From the NCBI GenBank assembly GCA_947495075.1, contig CANLXH010000002.1, forward strand, positions 434,001-498,000: DNA of 64,000 bases, read 5' to 3'. Source of the stretch: an uncultured Croceitalea sp. GTDB lineage: Bacteria; Bacteroidota; Bacteroidia; Flavobacteriales; Flavobacteriaceae. Position numbers and translations under genes: made by a program. Position 1 is the stretch's first letter. Each line of letters opens with the position of its first letter. A model generated the notes under the pieces. The model did not search any database and was not told where the DNA came from. It saw nothing but the letters and a program-made list of their open reading frames with translations. This document shows, one piece after another, positions 35,777 through 44,261 of the stretch.

Positions 35777-36241
35777 ATGGATAACGCTTCGGCTAGAAAC
35801 CTTTGGGGAGATTTTTTAGATAAACACACAGAATTTGCTTTTGAAAAAGCACCAGAAGTAGGTTATTTTGGAGATAATGAAAAAGATGCCAACGAATTGG
35901 CAAACTTAGTTTCCAAAGACATTAAAAGAGCAACTTCACACTCCTTATTAGGACTACAGTTACGTGAAGAATCTATGCCCAAAATTGGTGACTTCTTTGT
36001 CGTAACAGATTGGGCTGGAGAAGCCAAATGTTTAATACGAACTACATCTGTTAAATTATTACCCTATTTTTCAATTCATTCAGAACACGCTCGTTTAGAA
36101 GGTGAAGGTGATAAGAGTCTAGAGTATTGGAAAAAAGCACATTGGGACTATTATACTCGTGAACTTGAACCATTCAATAGAGTTCCAAGAGAAAGTATGA
36201 TTATTATTTTTGAACGATTCGAACTTTTATTCAAAAGATAA
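35777..36241 (+). CDS. ASCH domain protein
   Basis: A 154-residue soluble protein that is essentially one ASCH domain: DFFVVTDWAGEAKCLIRTTSVKLLPYFSI followed by LEGEGDKSLEYWKKAHWDYYTREL. The domain is related to PUA and thought to bind RNA or nucleosides; some members are nucleic-acid hydrolases. It starts 16 bp after the GMC gene and may be co-transcribed, but has no obvious link to sugar oxidation. Its stop is inside a hairpin (36238-36267) between convergent genes. Confidence 0.85.
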   Translation: MDNASARNLWGDFLDKHTEFAFEKAPEVGYFGDNEKDANELANLVSKDIKRATSHSLLGLQLREESMPKIGDFFVVTDWAGEAKCLIRTTSVKLLPYFSIHSEHARLEGEGDKSLEYWKKAHWDYYTRELEPFNRVPRESMIIIFERFELLFKR

Positions 36242-36267
36242 TGGCCACTCTTAAGAGCAGCCATTAT
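36238..36267. terminator. Hairpin between convergent genes
   Basis: ATAATGGC (36238-36245) pairs with GCCATTAT (36260-36267), and an inner CTCTTAAGAG palindrome extends the stem. It overlaps the ASCH stop codon and lies about 30 bp from the end of the convergent oxidoreductase gene. T runs are short, so termination would be modest. Confidence 0.5.
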
Positions 36268-36297
36268 TGTATTTGAGGCGAGGTGTAAGAATAGAAA

Positions 36298-37434
36298 CTA
36301 ATCCAAATCTATCCAAACGTTTCCTTTTTTGTGTGATGCTACAGTGCTTTCGATAAAATTCATTCCATGTACGCCATCTTTCATCGTTGGAAATTCACCA
36401 CTGTTATACTTTTCTCCTCGGATTGCTTTTGCAGCCCCTAAATAAATATTTGCCATAGAATCAAAAATACCTTCTGGATGGCCTGGTGGTAACTTAGTTC
36501 CTGATAAAGAAAGCTCCGAATTATACGCATGCCCTGGCTTGTATACTTGCAAAGGCTCAGTATCACTTAGTTTGTATAAAAAATTAGGACGTTCTTGTTC
36601 CCATCTAAAAGCTCCTTTCTCACCATAAATAGCAATGGCTAACCCATTTTCCTCACCTGTCGCCACTTGACTAGAACGTATTACCCCTTTTACGTGGTTA
36701 TCCATTCGTATCAAAACTGTTCCATCTACATCCATTTGATTGTCTTCATAGAGATAGTTAAAGTCGCACAATAAAGATTTTATCTTTAGACCAGTGGTAA
36801 ATTCCACTAAATTAAATGCATGTACTCCAATATCACCCATACAGGAACTGATACCTGCTTTTGTTGGGTCTAAGCGCCAAACTGATGAACGTTTCTCTTT
36901 ATCATGAATAATGGTATTAATCCATCCTTGATAATATCTAGCGTCAACTTTATGGATTTTTCCTAAAGCACCTGCTTTTATCATTTCTCGCATTTGTCTT
37001 ACCATAGGATAACCAGTGTAAGTGTGCGTTAAGGCAAATACTTTTCCAGATTTTTCATGAGCATCTGCTAAAACTTTAGCCTCCTCATAATTCATAGTCA
37101 TCGGTTTTTCACAAATAACATGAAAACCATTATCCAAGAGCTTTTTAGCCATTGGAAAATGTAAAAAGTTAGGGGTCTGCACCGAACAAACTTGAATACG
37201 TTTATCTTCAGGAAGTTTTAGTTCTTCTTCAATAAGCATATCAAAATCTTTGTAGATTCTGTTTGTTGGAATATCAATCTCATGAGCAAAATCTATGCTC
37301 TCTTGATGCTCTGGACTAAATACAGCTCCAACAATTTCATAGTTATCATTAATTTGAGAAGCTACTCGATGTAAAATTCCAATTAATGAATCTCCTCCTC
37401 CTCCTAAAATTCCTAATCTTATTTTTTTTGGCAT
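36298..37434 (-). CDS. Gfo/Idh/MocA family oxidoreductase
   Basis: A 378-residue NAD(P)-dependent dehydrogenase. The N-terminal Rossmann fold begins LGILGGGGDSLIGILHR, followed by the family motif VICEKPMTMNYEEA (EKP) near residues 112-125. The C-terminal alpha/beta domain holds the substrate site (MGDIGVHAFNLVEF, catalytic His). No Tat signal is seen, so it works in the cytoplasm. It is the last gene of a five-gene minus-strand operon with two MFS transporters and an epimerase-like gene. Reduction or oxidation of a keto sugar or inositol-like compound is likely. Confidence 0.92.
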   Translation of the reverse strand: MPKKIRLGILGGGGDSLIGILHRVASQINDNYEIVGAVFSPEHQESIDFAHEIDIPTNRIYKDFDMLIEEELKLPEDKRIQVCSVQTPNFLHFPMAKKLLDNGFHVICEKPMTMNYEEAKVLADAHEKSGKVFALTHTYTGYPMVRQMREMIKAGALGKIHKVDARYYQGWINTIIHDKEKRSSVWRLDPTKAGISSCMGDIGVHAFNLVEFTTGLKIKSLLCDFNYLYEDNQMDVDGTVLIRMDNHVKGVIRSSQVATGEENGLAIAIYGEKGAFRWEQERPNFLYKLSDTEPLQVYKPGHAYNSELSLSGTKLPPGHPEGIFDSMANIYLGAAKAIRGEKYNSGEFPTMKDGVHGMNFIESTVASHKKGNVWIDLD

Positions 37435-37448
37435 TGTATTTCTAAATT

Positions 37449-38618
37449 TTATGCGGTTTCCGTTTTTCTTTTTTTCATATAAATATAGAGTCCAATAAAC
37501 GCTATTATTAAAATCGCAGGCAAAATGGACATTGTTCTTAGTGCCTCTGTTGCATTAGCATTGTCCATTAAATTCCCCATGACTGGTAAAACTACAGATA
37601 CAGACAACATTCCTGCACCTCCCATAATGGATAATCCAAGTGCTCCTGTCTCGGGAAGATATTCTGCTACAAAACCAAGCATAGTTGGCCAGAAAAAAGT
37701 AACCCCAACAGCAAAAACTGCTGCAGCAACAAAGATCATTCCTCCACTTGTAATAGTCAATAGCCAAAGACCAATAAATGTAAATACCGCTGAAAATAAT
37801 AGCATCCCAGCTGGTTGCAACTTATGGATTACTTGACCAGCAGATGCGCGACCAATTGCCATAATTCCATTAATAAAAGCAAGGACTAATAAAGGTATCG
37901 CAACAGACTCTTTTAATAGAGATTCTATCCGCTGGGTAGTACCCAATTCAGATGCAGCCGTCAAAAACATACACAATACCATAAATATAAAAAGTGGCTT
38001 TCCTAAACTAGATAGCATCTTTTTCGTGCTTATTCCCATTTGCACACGTTCTGTAACAGGAAATTTTTGTCCTAAAAATAGAAATCCATAAATAATTAAT
38101 GGAATAAACAAGGCTCCCACCATAACTTGCCAGCTAAGCCCCATAACATCCATAATTAGCCAACCAACTAAAGACCCTATAACTATTCCACCTGGAAACC
38201 AAACGTGGAACCTATTAAGCATTTTGGTCTTATTTTCAGTATACATAGAGGCAATCATTGGATTCAATGCTGCTTCAACCATACCATTACCTATACCAAC
38301 AAAAAGTGTGGCAATAAAAAGTGAGGTTTGATCATTAGCCAAAATCGTCCAAACAATACCAATTGCATGAGTAATAAAAGCTATCCATGTTATTTTTTTA
38401 ATCCCTAAAGAATCAACTAAAGGTCCTCCTATTATCATAGCTAGGGTAAAGCCCCAAAAAGCAGGGGTAAAAGCCCATCCAATTTGTTCAAGCGTAAGTC
38501 CAACTCCTTCTGGTCCAAAAACACTTTCTAATCTTGCACGAATTGCAAAAGTCATAGCTGTTACTAAAAGTGCAACACAGGAAGCTATAAATAGTCTATT
38601 CTTATTAATGTTTTCCAT
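37449..38618 (-). CDS. MFS transporter (sugar-type)
   Basis: A 389-residue major facilitator protein with about 12 hydrophobic helices. The loop after helix 2 is visible as GGPLVDSLGIKKITW. The protein continues with FVGIGNGMVEAALNPMIASMY and FFWPTMLGFVAEYLPETGALG, reminiscent of fucose/glucose permease-type MFS proteins. It lies 14 bp upstream of the Gfo/Idh gene, in the putative sugar-oxidation operon. The substrate, perhaps an oxidised sugar, cannot be read from sequence. Confidence 0.88.
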   Translation of the reverse strand: MENINKNRLFIASCVALLVTAMTFAIRARLESVFGPEGVGLTLEQIGWAFTPAFWGFTLAMIIGGPLVDSLGIKKITWIAFITHAIGIVWTILANDQTSLFIATLFVGIGNGMVEAALNPMIASMYTENKTKMLNRFHVWFPGGIVIGSLVGWLIMDVMGLSWQVMVGALFIPLIIYGFLFLGQKFPVTERVQMGISTKKMLSSLGKPLFIFMVLCMFLTAASELGTTQRIESLLKESVAIPLLVLAFINGIMAIGRASAGQVIHKLQPAGMLLFSAVFTFIGLWLLTITSGGMIFVAAAVFAVGVTFFWPTMLGFVAEYLPETGALGLSIMGGAGMLSVSVVLPVMGNLMDNANATEALRTMSILPAILIIAFIGLYIYMKKRKTETA

Positions 38619-38644
38619 GTTTAATTTATCTGATTGTCAGTTGG

Positions 38645-39901
38645 TTATTGTTTGTACTCAATTTTTTCATTCTTAAAAGCCACGGCAAAAAGGATTGATA
38701 CCCCTAATGCGAAAAATGCCGGGAATTGCCAAATACTGGACCACTCATGCTTATTTTCCTCTATGAGATTTAAATCTGTAATTTGGCCTGCGACCCAAAA
38801 GCCAATAAGCATTCCTATTCCATAGGTAGCCAGGGTAATTAAACCTTGTGCTGCACTTTTATATTTTTCACCTGCTTTTGTATCAGTATATATTTGACCA
38901 GAAACAAAGAAAAAGTCATAACAAATTCCATGCAAAGCGATACCAACAAGCAACATAAAGGTAAGCTCACCAGCATTTCCATAAGCAAATAGCATATATC
39001 TTACCAACCATGCAACCATTCCTACCAATATGGTCTTTTTAAAGCCAAACTTTTTAAAGAAAAATGGCAAGAGCAGTAAAAACAGAGCTTCTGATATTTG
39101 TCCAATTGTCATCATTCCAGCTGGACCTACTTGCGAACCAAATACTCCAATAGAAGCCCCTATTTCCCCAAGGAATTGTCCTGCATGTTGATAATAGAAA
39201 GCTAAGGGTATACAAATTAGAATAGAAGCTATAAAAAAGGTTAGATAGTTTCGGTCTTTGAGTAATTTAAGAGCATCTAAACCAAGGATAGTTGACAATG
39301 ATACTTCTTCTCCTTTGGAAACTCTAGGTGGTGTTTTAGGTAGTGTAAAACTAAACACTCCCAATATGCTAGAAGCGATTGCTGTCATCAAAAAGGTATT
39401 TTTTAAAGCTCCACTTGCAATATTCTCAGGTGAGTCCCATTTAAACAGTACGCTAATGAAAATTAAGCCTGCAACTATCCAACCAATTGTGCCAAATACC
39501 CGAATAAAAGAAAACTCTTTTGACGGATCCTTCATTTGATTAAAGGACACAGAATTAACTAATGCTAAGGTTGGCATATACGCTATCATATAGCCAAAAA
39601 CATAGGGTATAAAAGCAGCAATGTCCGTCGCATTTGCCATTAGATACATTAGCCCTGCTCCTGCTAAATGCAAAACGCCTAAAATCTTTTCTGCGTTAAA
39701 ATACCTATCAGCAATTAGTCCAATAATAAAAGGTGCTATTATTGCACCCCAAGATTGACTGGAGTAGGCAAAAGCAATTTGGCTTCCATCTGCGCCCAAG
39801 GTGTTAGGTAAATAAATACCCATAGTCACAAACCAACCTCCCCAGATAAAAAACTCAAGGAACATCATTAAAGACAGCTGAAATTTGGTTTTAAAATTCA
39901 T
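38645..39901 (-). CDS. NupG-type nucleoside:H+ symporter family MFS transporter
   Basis: A 418-residue protein with about 12 membrane helices. The start MNFKTKFQLSLMMFLEFFIWGGWFVTMGIYL is typical of the NupG/XapB-like group in Bacteroidota. YMLFAYGNAGELTFMLLVGIALHGICYDFFFVSGQIYTD is the second family segment. E. coli members carry nucleosides, but Bacteroidota members often sit in sugar clusters with Gfo/Idh and epimerase-like genes, as here. It is 26 bp from the next MFS gene. Confidence 0.85.
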   Translation of the reverse strand: MNFKTKFQLSLMMFLEFFIWGGWFVTMGIYLPNTLGADGSQIAFAYSSQSWGAIIAPFIIGLIADRYFNAEKILGVLHLAGAGLMYLMANATDIAAFIPYVFGYMIAYMPTLALVNSVSFNQMKDPSKEFSFIRVFGTIGWIVAGLIFISVLFKWDSPENIASGALKNTFLMTAIASSILGVFSFTLPKTPPRVSKGEEVSLSTILGLDALKLLKDRNYLTFFIASILICIPLAFYYQHAGQFLGEIGASIGVFGSQVGPAGMMTIGQISEALFLLLLPFFFKKFGFKKTILVGMVAWLVRYMLFAYGNAGELTFMLLVGIALHGICYDFFFVSGQIYTDTKAGEKYKSAAQGLITLATYGIGMLIGFWVAGQITDLNLIEENKHEWSSIWQFPAFFALGVSILFAVAFKNEKIEYKQ

Positions 39902-39921
39902 ATAAAATTTAGTTAGTTGGA

Positions 39922-40365
39922 TTATCGTTTGTATGAAATGTAATCTAGATTTCCGGGCTCAACGTCGTTAGTCCTAAAATCTGCCAATACCTGCCCTCTA
40001 TGATGCGTTGAATGATTAATTATATGAAACAAGATATCTTTTAGCTCATTTGCAAACACACGTCCCTCTGTTGTTTCATAATCAACTCTTTTCTGAAAAT
40101 CATCACTATTTGTTATAATTTCAAATGTTGTTCGCTGATTCTCATAATGTATATCTTCCCATGTTTCCAATGGATGTATTTGCCAAACATCATATTTGTG
40201 CTCTTTCCCCAATAAACGCATATTCCAAATATGGTGCGCATTAAGGACATGACTAAAAAGAGAAACTGCTTTTTCAGGAACTTCTTTTAGTTCCTTACAT
40301 TTTTCTATAAGATTCTTATTACAGTAAAAATTGTAATCGAATAATTGGTTAAATAACGTATTCAT
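39922..40365 (-). CDS. DinB-like family protein
   Basis: A 147-residue four-helix-bundle protein of the DinB/YfiT-like superfamily. Three metal-ligand histidines can be suggested: FSHVLNAHHIWNMRLLG near residue 40 and HIINHSTHHRGQ near 115-125. Such proteins bind metal and include thiol-dependent transferases; the name does not mean a DNA polymerase. It lies between the NupG-type transporter and the epimerase-like gene and is probably co-transcribed. The link to sugar metabolism is unclear. Confidence 0.85.
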   Translation of the reverse strand: MNTLFNQLFDYNFYCNKNLIEKCKELKEVPEKAVSLFSHVLNAHHIWNMRLLGKEHKYDVWQIHPLETWEDIHYENQRTTFEIITNSDDFQKRVDYETTEGRVFANELKDILFHIINHSTHHRGQVLADFRTNDVEPGNLDYISYKR

Positions 40366-40380
40366 ATATTAAAACTAGAA

Positions 40381-41385
40381 CTAAGTAAGCTCATCTATTG
40401 TTTTTAATAGTAGGTTCTTGGTTGCGATAATTCCTTCTTCTTCCCCTAATATATCTCCTTCATATTCCACTCCAACATAACCATTATATCCTGCATCTTT
40501 TACAATCTGCATCATTCTAACATAATCTATTTTAGCTTCATTCCCTTCCTTATCAAAATCATAGGTTTTAGCACTTACGGCTTTCGCAAAAGGCATTAAT
40601 TCCTGAACTCCTTGGTATTTGTCATACTCTTCTAGACATTTAGAATCATAATAAGACCCATTTTCTCTTACAACACAAAAATTCCCAAAATCCGGTAGCG
40701 TTCCACAATTATCCATGTTTACTTTTTGCATAACGGATGCAAGCCAAGAAGCATTAGAAGAAGGTCCTCCATGGTTCTCCACAATAATATTTATGTTTTT
40801 GTCTTTAGCATAAGTTGCTAGTTGCGTAAGACCATCTACTGATGCTTTAATCCAAGGTTCTTTCTCCATTGCTCCTTGAAGGTTTACCCGGATAGAATGA
40901 CACCCCATATCTGCAGCTGCATTTACCCACTTATAGTGGCTCTCAATAGCTTCTTTACGCTCTTTGGCATCAATAGCTGCTAAAGGGCCTTCACTATCAA
41001 TCATTATAAGAAGATTCGTTAATCCATATTTTTTTGCCTCAGCATTATTCTTAGCTACAAAATTTTGCATGGCTTCTTCGGAATAGTTAGTTTCTTCCAA
41101 CTCTGGCTTATATAGTTGACTCACATATTCTAATCCTGTGAAACCCCAAGATTTTGCTTTCTCAGCAAATCTGTATGGATTCATACCATCTCGTCTAATC
41201 ATTCTATTTATAGACCATTGTGCTAGTGATAATTTGAAAAAGGGAGTTGTATCTGGAATATTTATTGATTCATCAACATCAGTTTTAGACTTTTCTTTAG
41301 CACCATCTTTACAAGCATAGGCACCTAATAACGAGAAGGCAATTCCAGCTTTTGCACCGTTATGAATAAAGCTTCTTCTTTTCAT
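40381..41385 (-). CDS. Exported sugar isomerase/epimerase-like TIM-barrel protein
   Basis: A 334-residue xylose-isomerase-like TIM barrel with an N-terminal Tat-type signal (MKRRSFIHNGAKAGIAFSLLGAYAC); the Cys at about residue 25 could be lipidated. Putative metal ligands are ENHGG, TLPDFGNF, SAKTYDFD and VGVEYEGD. Unlike the relative at 32866-33918 it is exported, so it should act in the periplasm, where the GMC/DUF1080 enzymes also work. It is the first gene of the five-gene operon, with a candidate operator and promoter upstream. Confidence 0.88.
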   Translation of the reverse strand: MKRRSFIHNGAKAGIAFSLLGAYACKDGAKEKSKTDVDESINIPDTTPFFKLSLAQWSINRMIRRDGMNPYRFAEKAKSWGFTGLEYVSQLYKPELEETNYSEEAMQNFVAKNNAEAKKYGLTNLLIMIDSEGPLAAIDAKERKEAIESHYKWVNAAADMGCHSIRVNLQGAMEKEPWIKASVDGLTQLATYAKDKNINIIVENHGGPSSNASWLASVMQKVNMDNCGTLPDFGNFCVVRENGSYYDSKCLEEYDKYQGVQELMPFAKAVSAKTYDFDKEGNEAKIDYVRMMQIVKDAGYNGYVGVEYEGDILGEEEGIIATKNLLLKTIDELT

Positions 41386-41427
41386 GTTGATTATTTAGAG
41401 GTTGCGTCTACTAACTAAATTGCAATA

Positions 41428-41445
41428 TACTACAACGTTATAGTA
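41428..41445. promoter_or_regulatory. LacI/GalR-like operator candidate
   Basis: TACTACAACGTTATAGTA is an 18-bp palindrome around central CG with only one mismatched pair, the shape of LacI/GalR-family operators (AACGTT core). It lies between the candidate -7 element at 41471-41478 (-) and the start of the epimerase-like gene, where a repressor would block transcription. No LacI gene is in the window. Confidence 0.45.
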
Positions 41446-41470
41446 CAGATTTCTCAATAAACATAGGGAT

Positions 41471-41507
41471 TAAATGTAGAAAATTAATTTAATATTTAAT
41501 ACATTTA
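41471..41507. promoter_or_regulatory. Symmetric divergent -7 elements
   Basis: TAAATGTA (41471-41478) is TACATTTA on the minus strand; TACATTTA (41500-41507) is on the plus strand. Both match seven of eight TAnnTTTG positions and face away from each other, towards the epimerase-like operon and the GMC operon respectively. The plus-strand copy is 22 bp from the ATG at 41530. Confidence 0.4.
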
Positions 41508-41529
41508 GAGAATAAACAATCATGTATAA

Positions 41530-43245
41530 ATGAGTAAATTCTATTACAATGAAGAACAAGAATCGTATGATGCGATTGTTGTCGGAACTGGGATAAGTGG
41601 AGGTTGGGCTGCTAAAGAATTATGTGAAAATGGATTGAAGACTTTGGTCTTAGAGAGAGGCAGAATGGTGAAGCACCGAGAAGATTATCCAACTGCGAAT
41701 ATGGATACTTGGGATTTTCCACATAACCAGCAACCCACCAGAGAAGATGTTGCCAAGCAAGAAAAGCAAAACCGTACTGGCTATACAACAAGAGCCGCAT
41801 CTAAACATTGGTTTGTAAATGATATTGAACATCCATATAATGAAACCAAGCGTTTTGATTGGATGCGTGGTTATCACGTTGGTGGACGTTCTATCATGTG
41901 GGGAAGGCATAGTTACAGATGGAGTGATATAGATTTTGAAGCCAATAAAAAGGAAGGTATAGCCGTAGATTGGCCTGTACGCTATAAAGATATCGCACCT
42001 TGGTATGATAAGGTTGAATCTTACATTGGTATCTCAGGAGAACTTTTAGGCTTACCACAATTACCTGATGGACAGTTTACTCCAATGATGCCTTTAAATT
42101 GTGTGGAAGACCATGTAAAAGGTAAAGTCGCCGAGCATTTTGATGGGCGTGTGGTAACTGCTGGTCGCGTGGCTCATATTACAGGAGATAAAAAATTTGA
42201 AGGTGATGGGCGTTCTAAATGTCAATTCCGTAATAGATGTATAAGAGGCTGCCCTTTTGGAGCATACTTTAGTAGTGTGTCATCAACATTGCCAGCTGCT
42301 GAGGCTACAGGAAATATGACCCTTAGACCAGATGCTATTGTTCATGAAGTTATGTATGACCCTGATACCAAAAAAGCAACTGGTGTTAAAGTTATAGATA
42401 GAGTTACCAAAGAAGAATATGTGTTTAAAGCAAAAGTTATTTTCCTTTGTGCTTCAGCAATTTCATCTACTTCTATCTTAATGCAATCTAAATCTGACCG
42501 TTTTGAAAATGGTCTTGGCAATGATTCTGGAGAACTTGGACATAATATCATGGATCACCATTTTCAAGTTGGTGCTAGAGGTAAAGTAGATGGTTTCAAT
42601 GACAAATATTACAAAGGAAGAAAGCCAAACGGTATTTATGTGCCAAGGTTTAGAAATGTAGGAAGTAATACCATGAAAGATTTTACAAGAGGCTACGGTT
42701 ATCAAGGCGGTGCTGGAAGAGGAGAGTACGATGATATGGTTGCAGAGGCTACTTTTGGAAAAGAATACAAAGACACTATTCTTACTCCAGGAGGTTGGAA
42801 TATGAACATGTTAGCCTTTGGCGAAATTTTACCTTATCATGATAACAAGATGACCTTGGATTATGATAAGTTAGATCAATGGGGGCTCCCAACAGTGACT
42901 TTTGACGCTGAAATAAAGCAAAATGAACTTAATATGCGTAAGGATATGATGGACCAAGCAGTACAAATGCTTGAGAGATCTGGAGCTCGTGATATTGAAC
43001 CTTACGATAATCCATATGCAATTGGACTAGGAATACACGAGATGGGAACTGCTAGAATGGGTAGTAATCCTAAAACATCCGTTGTAAATGAGTATAATCA
43101 GGTACATGCATGTAAAAATGTTTATGTGACTGATGGTGCTTTTATGACTTCAGCAGCTTGTGTTAATCCATCTTTAACTTATATGGCCTTTACGGCAAGA
43201 GCTGCTAATCATGCTGCTCAAGAACTTAAAAAAGGAAATATCTAA
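41530..43245 (+). CDS. GMC-family FAD dehydrogenase, catalytic subunit
   Basis: A 571-residue GMC oxidoreductase, clearly homologous over its full length to the one at 34057-35760. FAD site: GTGISGGWAAKELC. Fe-S motif: Cys231, Cys237, Cys241 (CQFRNRCIRGC, CX5CX3C). Catalytic residues: His503 (GLGIHEMGTARMG) and Asn546 (CVNPSLTYMAF). It has no signal peptide; catalytic subunits of this class are exported by riding with the Tat-tagged small subunit, which is the next gene here (1-bp overlap). Likely activity: oxidation of glycosides, possibly to 3-keto forms. No cytochrome c subunit gene is nearby. Confidence 0.92.
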   Translation: MSKFYYNEEQESYDAIVVGTGISGGWAAKELCENGLKTLVLERGRMVKHREDYPTANMDTWDFPHNQQPTREDVAKQEKQNRTGYTTRAASKHWFVNDIEHPYNETKRFDWMRGYHVGGRSIMWGRHSYRWSDIDFEANKKEGIAVDWPVRYKDIAPWYDKVESYIGISGELLGLPQLPDGQFTPMMPLNCVEDHVKGKVAEHFDGRVVTAGRVAHITGDKKFEGDGRSKCQFRNRCIRGCPFGAYFSSVSSTLPAAEATGNMTLRPDAIVHEVMYDPDTKKATGVKVIDRVTKEEYVFKAKVIFLCASAISSTSILMQSKSDRFENGLGNDSGELGHNIMDHHFQVGARGKVDGFNDKYYKGRKPNGIYVPRFRNVGSNTMKDFTRGYGYQGGAGRGEYDDMVAEATFGKEYKDTILTPGGWNMNMLAFGEILPYHDNKMTLDYDKLDQWGLPTVTFDAEIKQNELNMRKDMMDQAVQMLERSGARDIEPYDNPYAIGLGIHEMGTARMGSNPKTSVVNEYNQVHACKNVYVTDGAFMTSAACVNPSLTYMAFTARAANHAAQELKKGNI

Positions 43246-43898
43246 TGGAAAGAAGATCAGCACTCAAAAACATGGGGATGGTATTTGGTTATGCCGTTGC
43301 CACTCCAACGCTATTAGGACTAGTACAAAGTTGTAAGGAAAAAGTTCCATTCGCTGAATGGGCGCCTAGCTATTTTGACAAGGATAAAGGTTATGCCTTA
43401 GCACAAATGGTTGATGTTATTTTACCAAAAACAGATACTCCTTCTGCCACTGAAGTTAATGTACATATATTTATAGATGAATTTGCAAAAAATGTTCTTC
43501 CTGAAGAGCAACAGGATTTTATGAATGTACTTATGGATAAATTCATGGGTAAAATCCTTACGGATTCTGGTAAAGATACCTTAGCAGATATAGAAGGTGT
43601 GGATTTTGAAGCTGCATTAACAAAATACCTAGCCAAACGTTCCGATGAAGATGAAGAAGCACATGGCAAAGCAATCGGCGAATATATGGAAGCGACTATC
43701 GGTGGTAAAGCAGCAGAATTAAATGAAGATGTTGCCTGTTACGAATTTGCCGGAAATATAAGAGGTATGGCAACTTGGGCTTACAAAACTTCCGAATATG
43801 TAGGTGAAGAAGTTCTTGCATACCTACCTTTACCTGGGGAATACATAGCTTGTGCAGATGTAAATGAACTAACACAAGGCAAAGCTTGGTCGCTATAA
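43245..43898 (+). CDS. Gluconate 2-dehydrogenase subunit 3 family protein
   Basis: A 217-residue small subunit (PF13618-type). The N-terminus MERRSALKNMGMVFGYAV is a twin-arginine signal (RRSALK) and ends in a possible lipobox Cys (GLVQSC, near residue 30). The mature part shows the family pattern LAQMVDVILPKTDTPSATEVNVHIFIDEF. In glucose and glucoside 3-dehydrogenases this subunit escorts the FAD subunit across the membrane and supports its folding. The gene starts on the last base of the GMC stop codon (TAATG), showing translational coupling, and a terminator follows. Confidence 0.92.
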   Translation: MERRSALKNMGMVFGYAVATPTLLGLVQSCKEKVPFAEWAPSYFDKDKGYALAQMVDVILPKTDTPSATEVNVHIFIDEFAKNVLPEEQQDFMNVLMDKFMGKILTDSGKDTLADIEGVDFEAALTKYLAKRSDEDEEAHGKAIGEYMEATIGGKAAELNEDVACYEFAGNIRGMATWAYKTSEYVGEEVLAYLPLPGEYIACADVNELTQGKAWSL

Positions 43899-43924
43899 AT
43901 TAGGTACAAACAAATAAGAGCTAT

Positions 43925-43957
43925 AACCCTTTCTAAATAGAAAGGGTTTTTGTTTTT
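43925..43957 (+). terminator. Intrinsic terminator of the GMC/subunit-3 operon
   Basis: AACCCTTTCTA (43925-43935) pairs with TAGAAAGGGTT (43938-43948), followed by a T-rich tract to about 43957. It lies 27 bp after the stop codon. Confidence 0.88.
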
Positions 43958-44092
43958 ATGCTAAATCTTCGTTAAACCTGTAAGTTTTTACCTTTTATAA
44001 CGTTCATATAGAAGTAGTTGTACATTCTATATCGTTTTCGTAATCTAAAATTGATTTCAGAGCGTATCTATATCACTATATATCTCGTTAAA

Positions 44093-44179
44093 ATGGATAA
44101 GTATTTAATTTTCTTGGTAATCTATATAGCCATGCTAGTGCTTTCAGCTGTAGCTTTTAGGTTACTTATTAGGAAATAA
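44093..44179 (+). CDS. Possible 28-aa membrane peptide
   Basis: ATG at 44093 opens a 28-codon frame ending TAA at 44177-44179. The product MDKYLIFLVIYIAMLVLSAV continues with AFRLLIRK: one full transmembrane helix with a basic end. It lies in the 363-bp region between two terminators, with no neighbour on its strand. The rest of this region shows only AT-rich sequence and the two terminators. Translation is unproven. Confidence 0.35.
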   Translation: MDKYLIFLVIYIAMLVLSAVAFRLLIRK

Positions 44180-44190
44180 GTTATATTTCT

Positions 44191-44236
44191 AAAAAAATAC
44201 CCTAGGCGCTCTGCTGTGGGGTGAGCTTTCCTAGGG
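44191..44236 (-). terminator. Intrinsic terminator of nrdA
   Basis: On the minus strand CCCTAGG and CCTAGGG arms (44230-44236, 44200-44206), helped by an inner GCTC/GAGC pair, are followed by a T7 tract (plus A run 44191-44197). It lies about 25 bp after the nrdA stop. Confidence 0.8.
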
Positions 44237-44261
44237 CATTAATCAAATAAACACTAGCGAA

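Noticed and set aside
39922-40365. DNA-damage-inducible DNA polymerase (DinB)
   Set aside because: This is the unrelated DinB/YfiT four-helix family; the polymerase motifs are absent.
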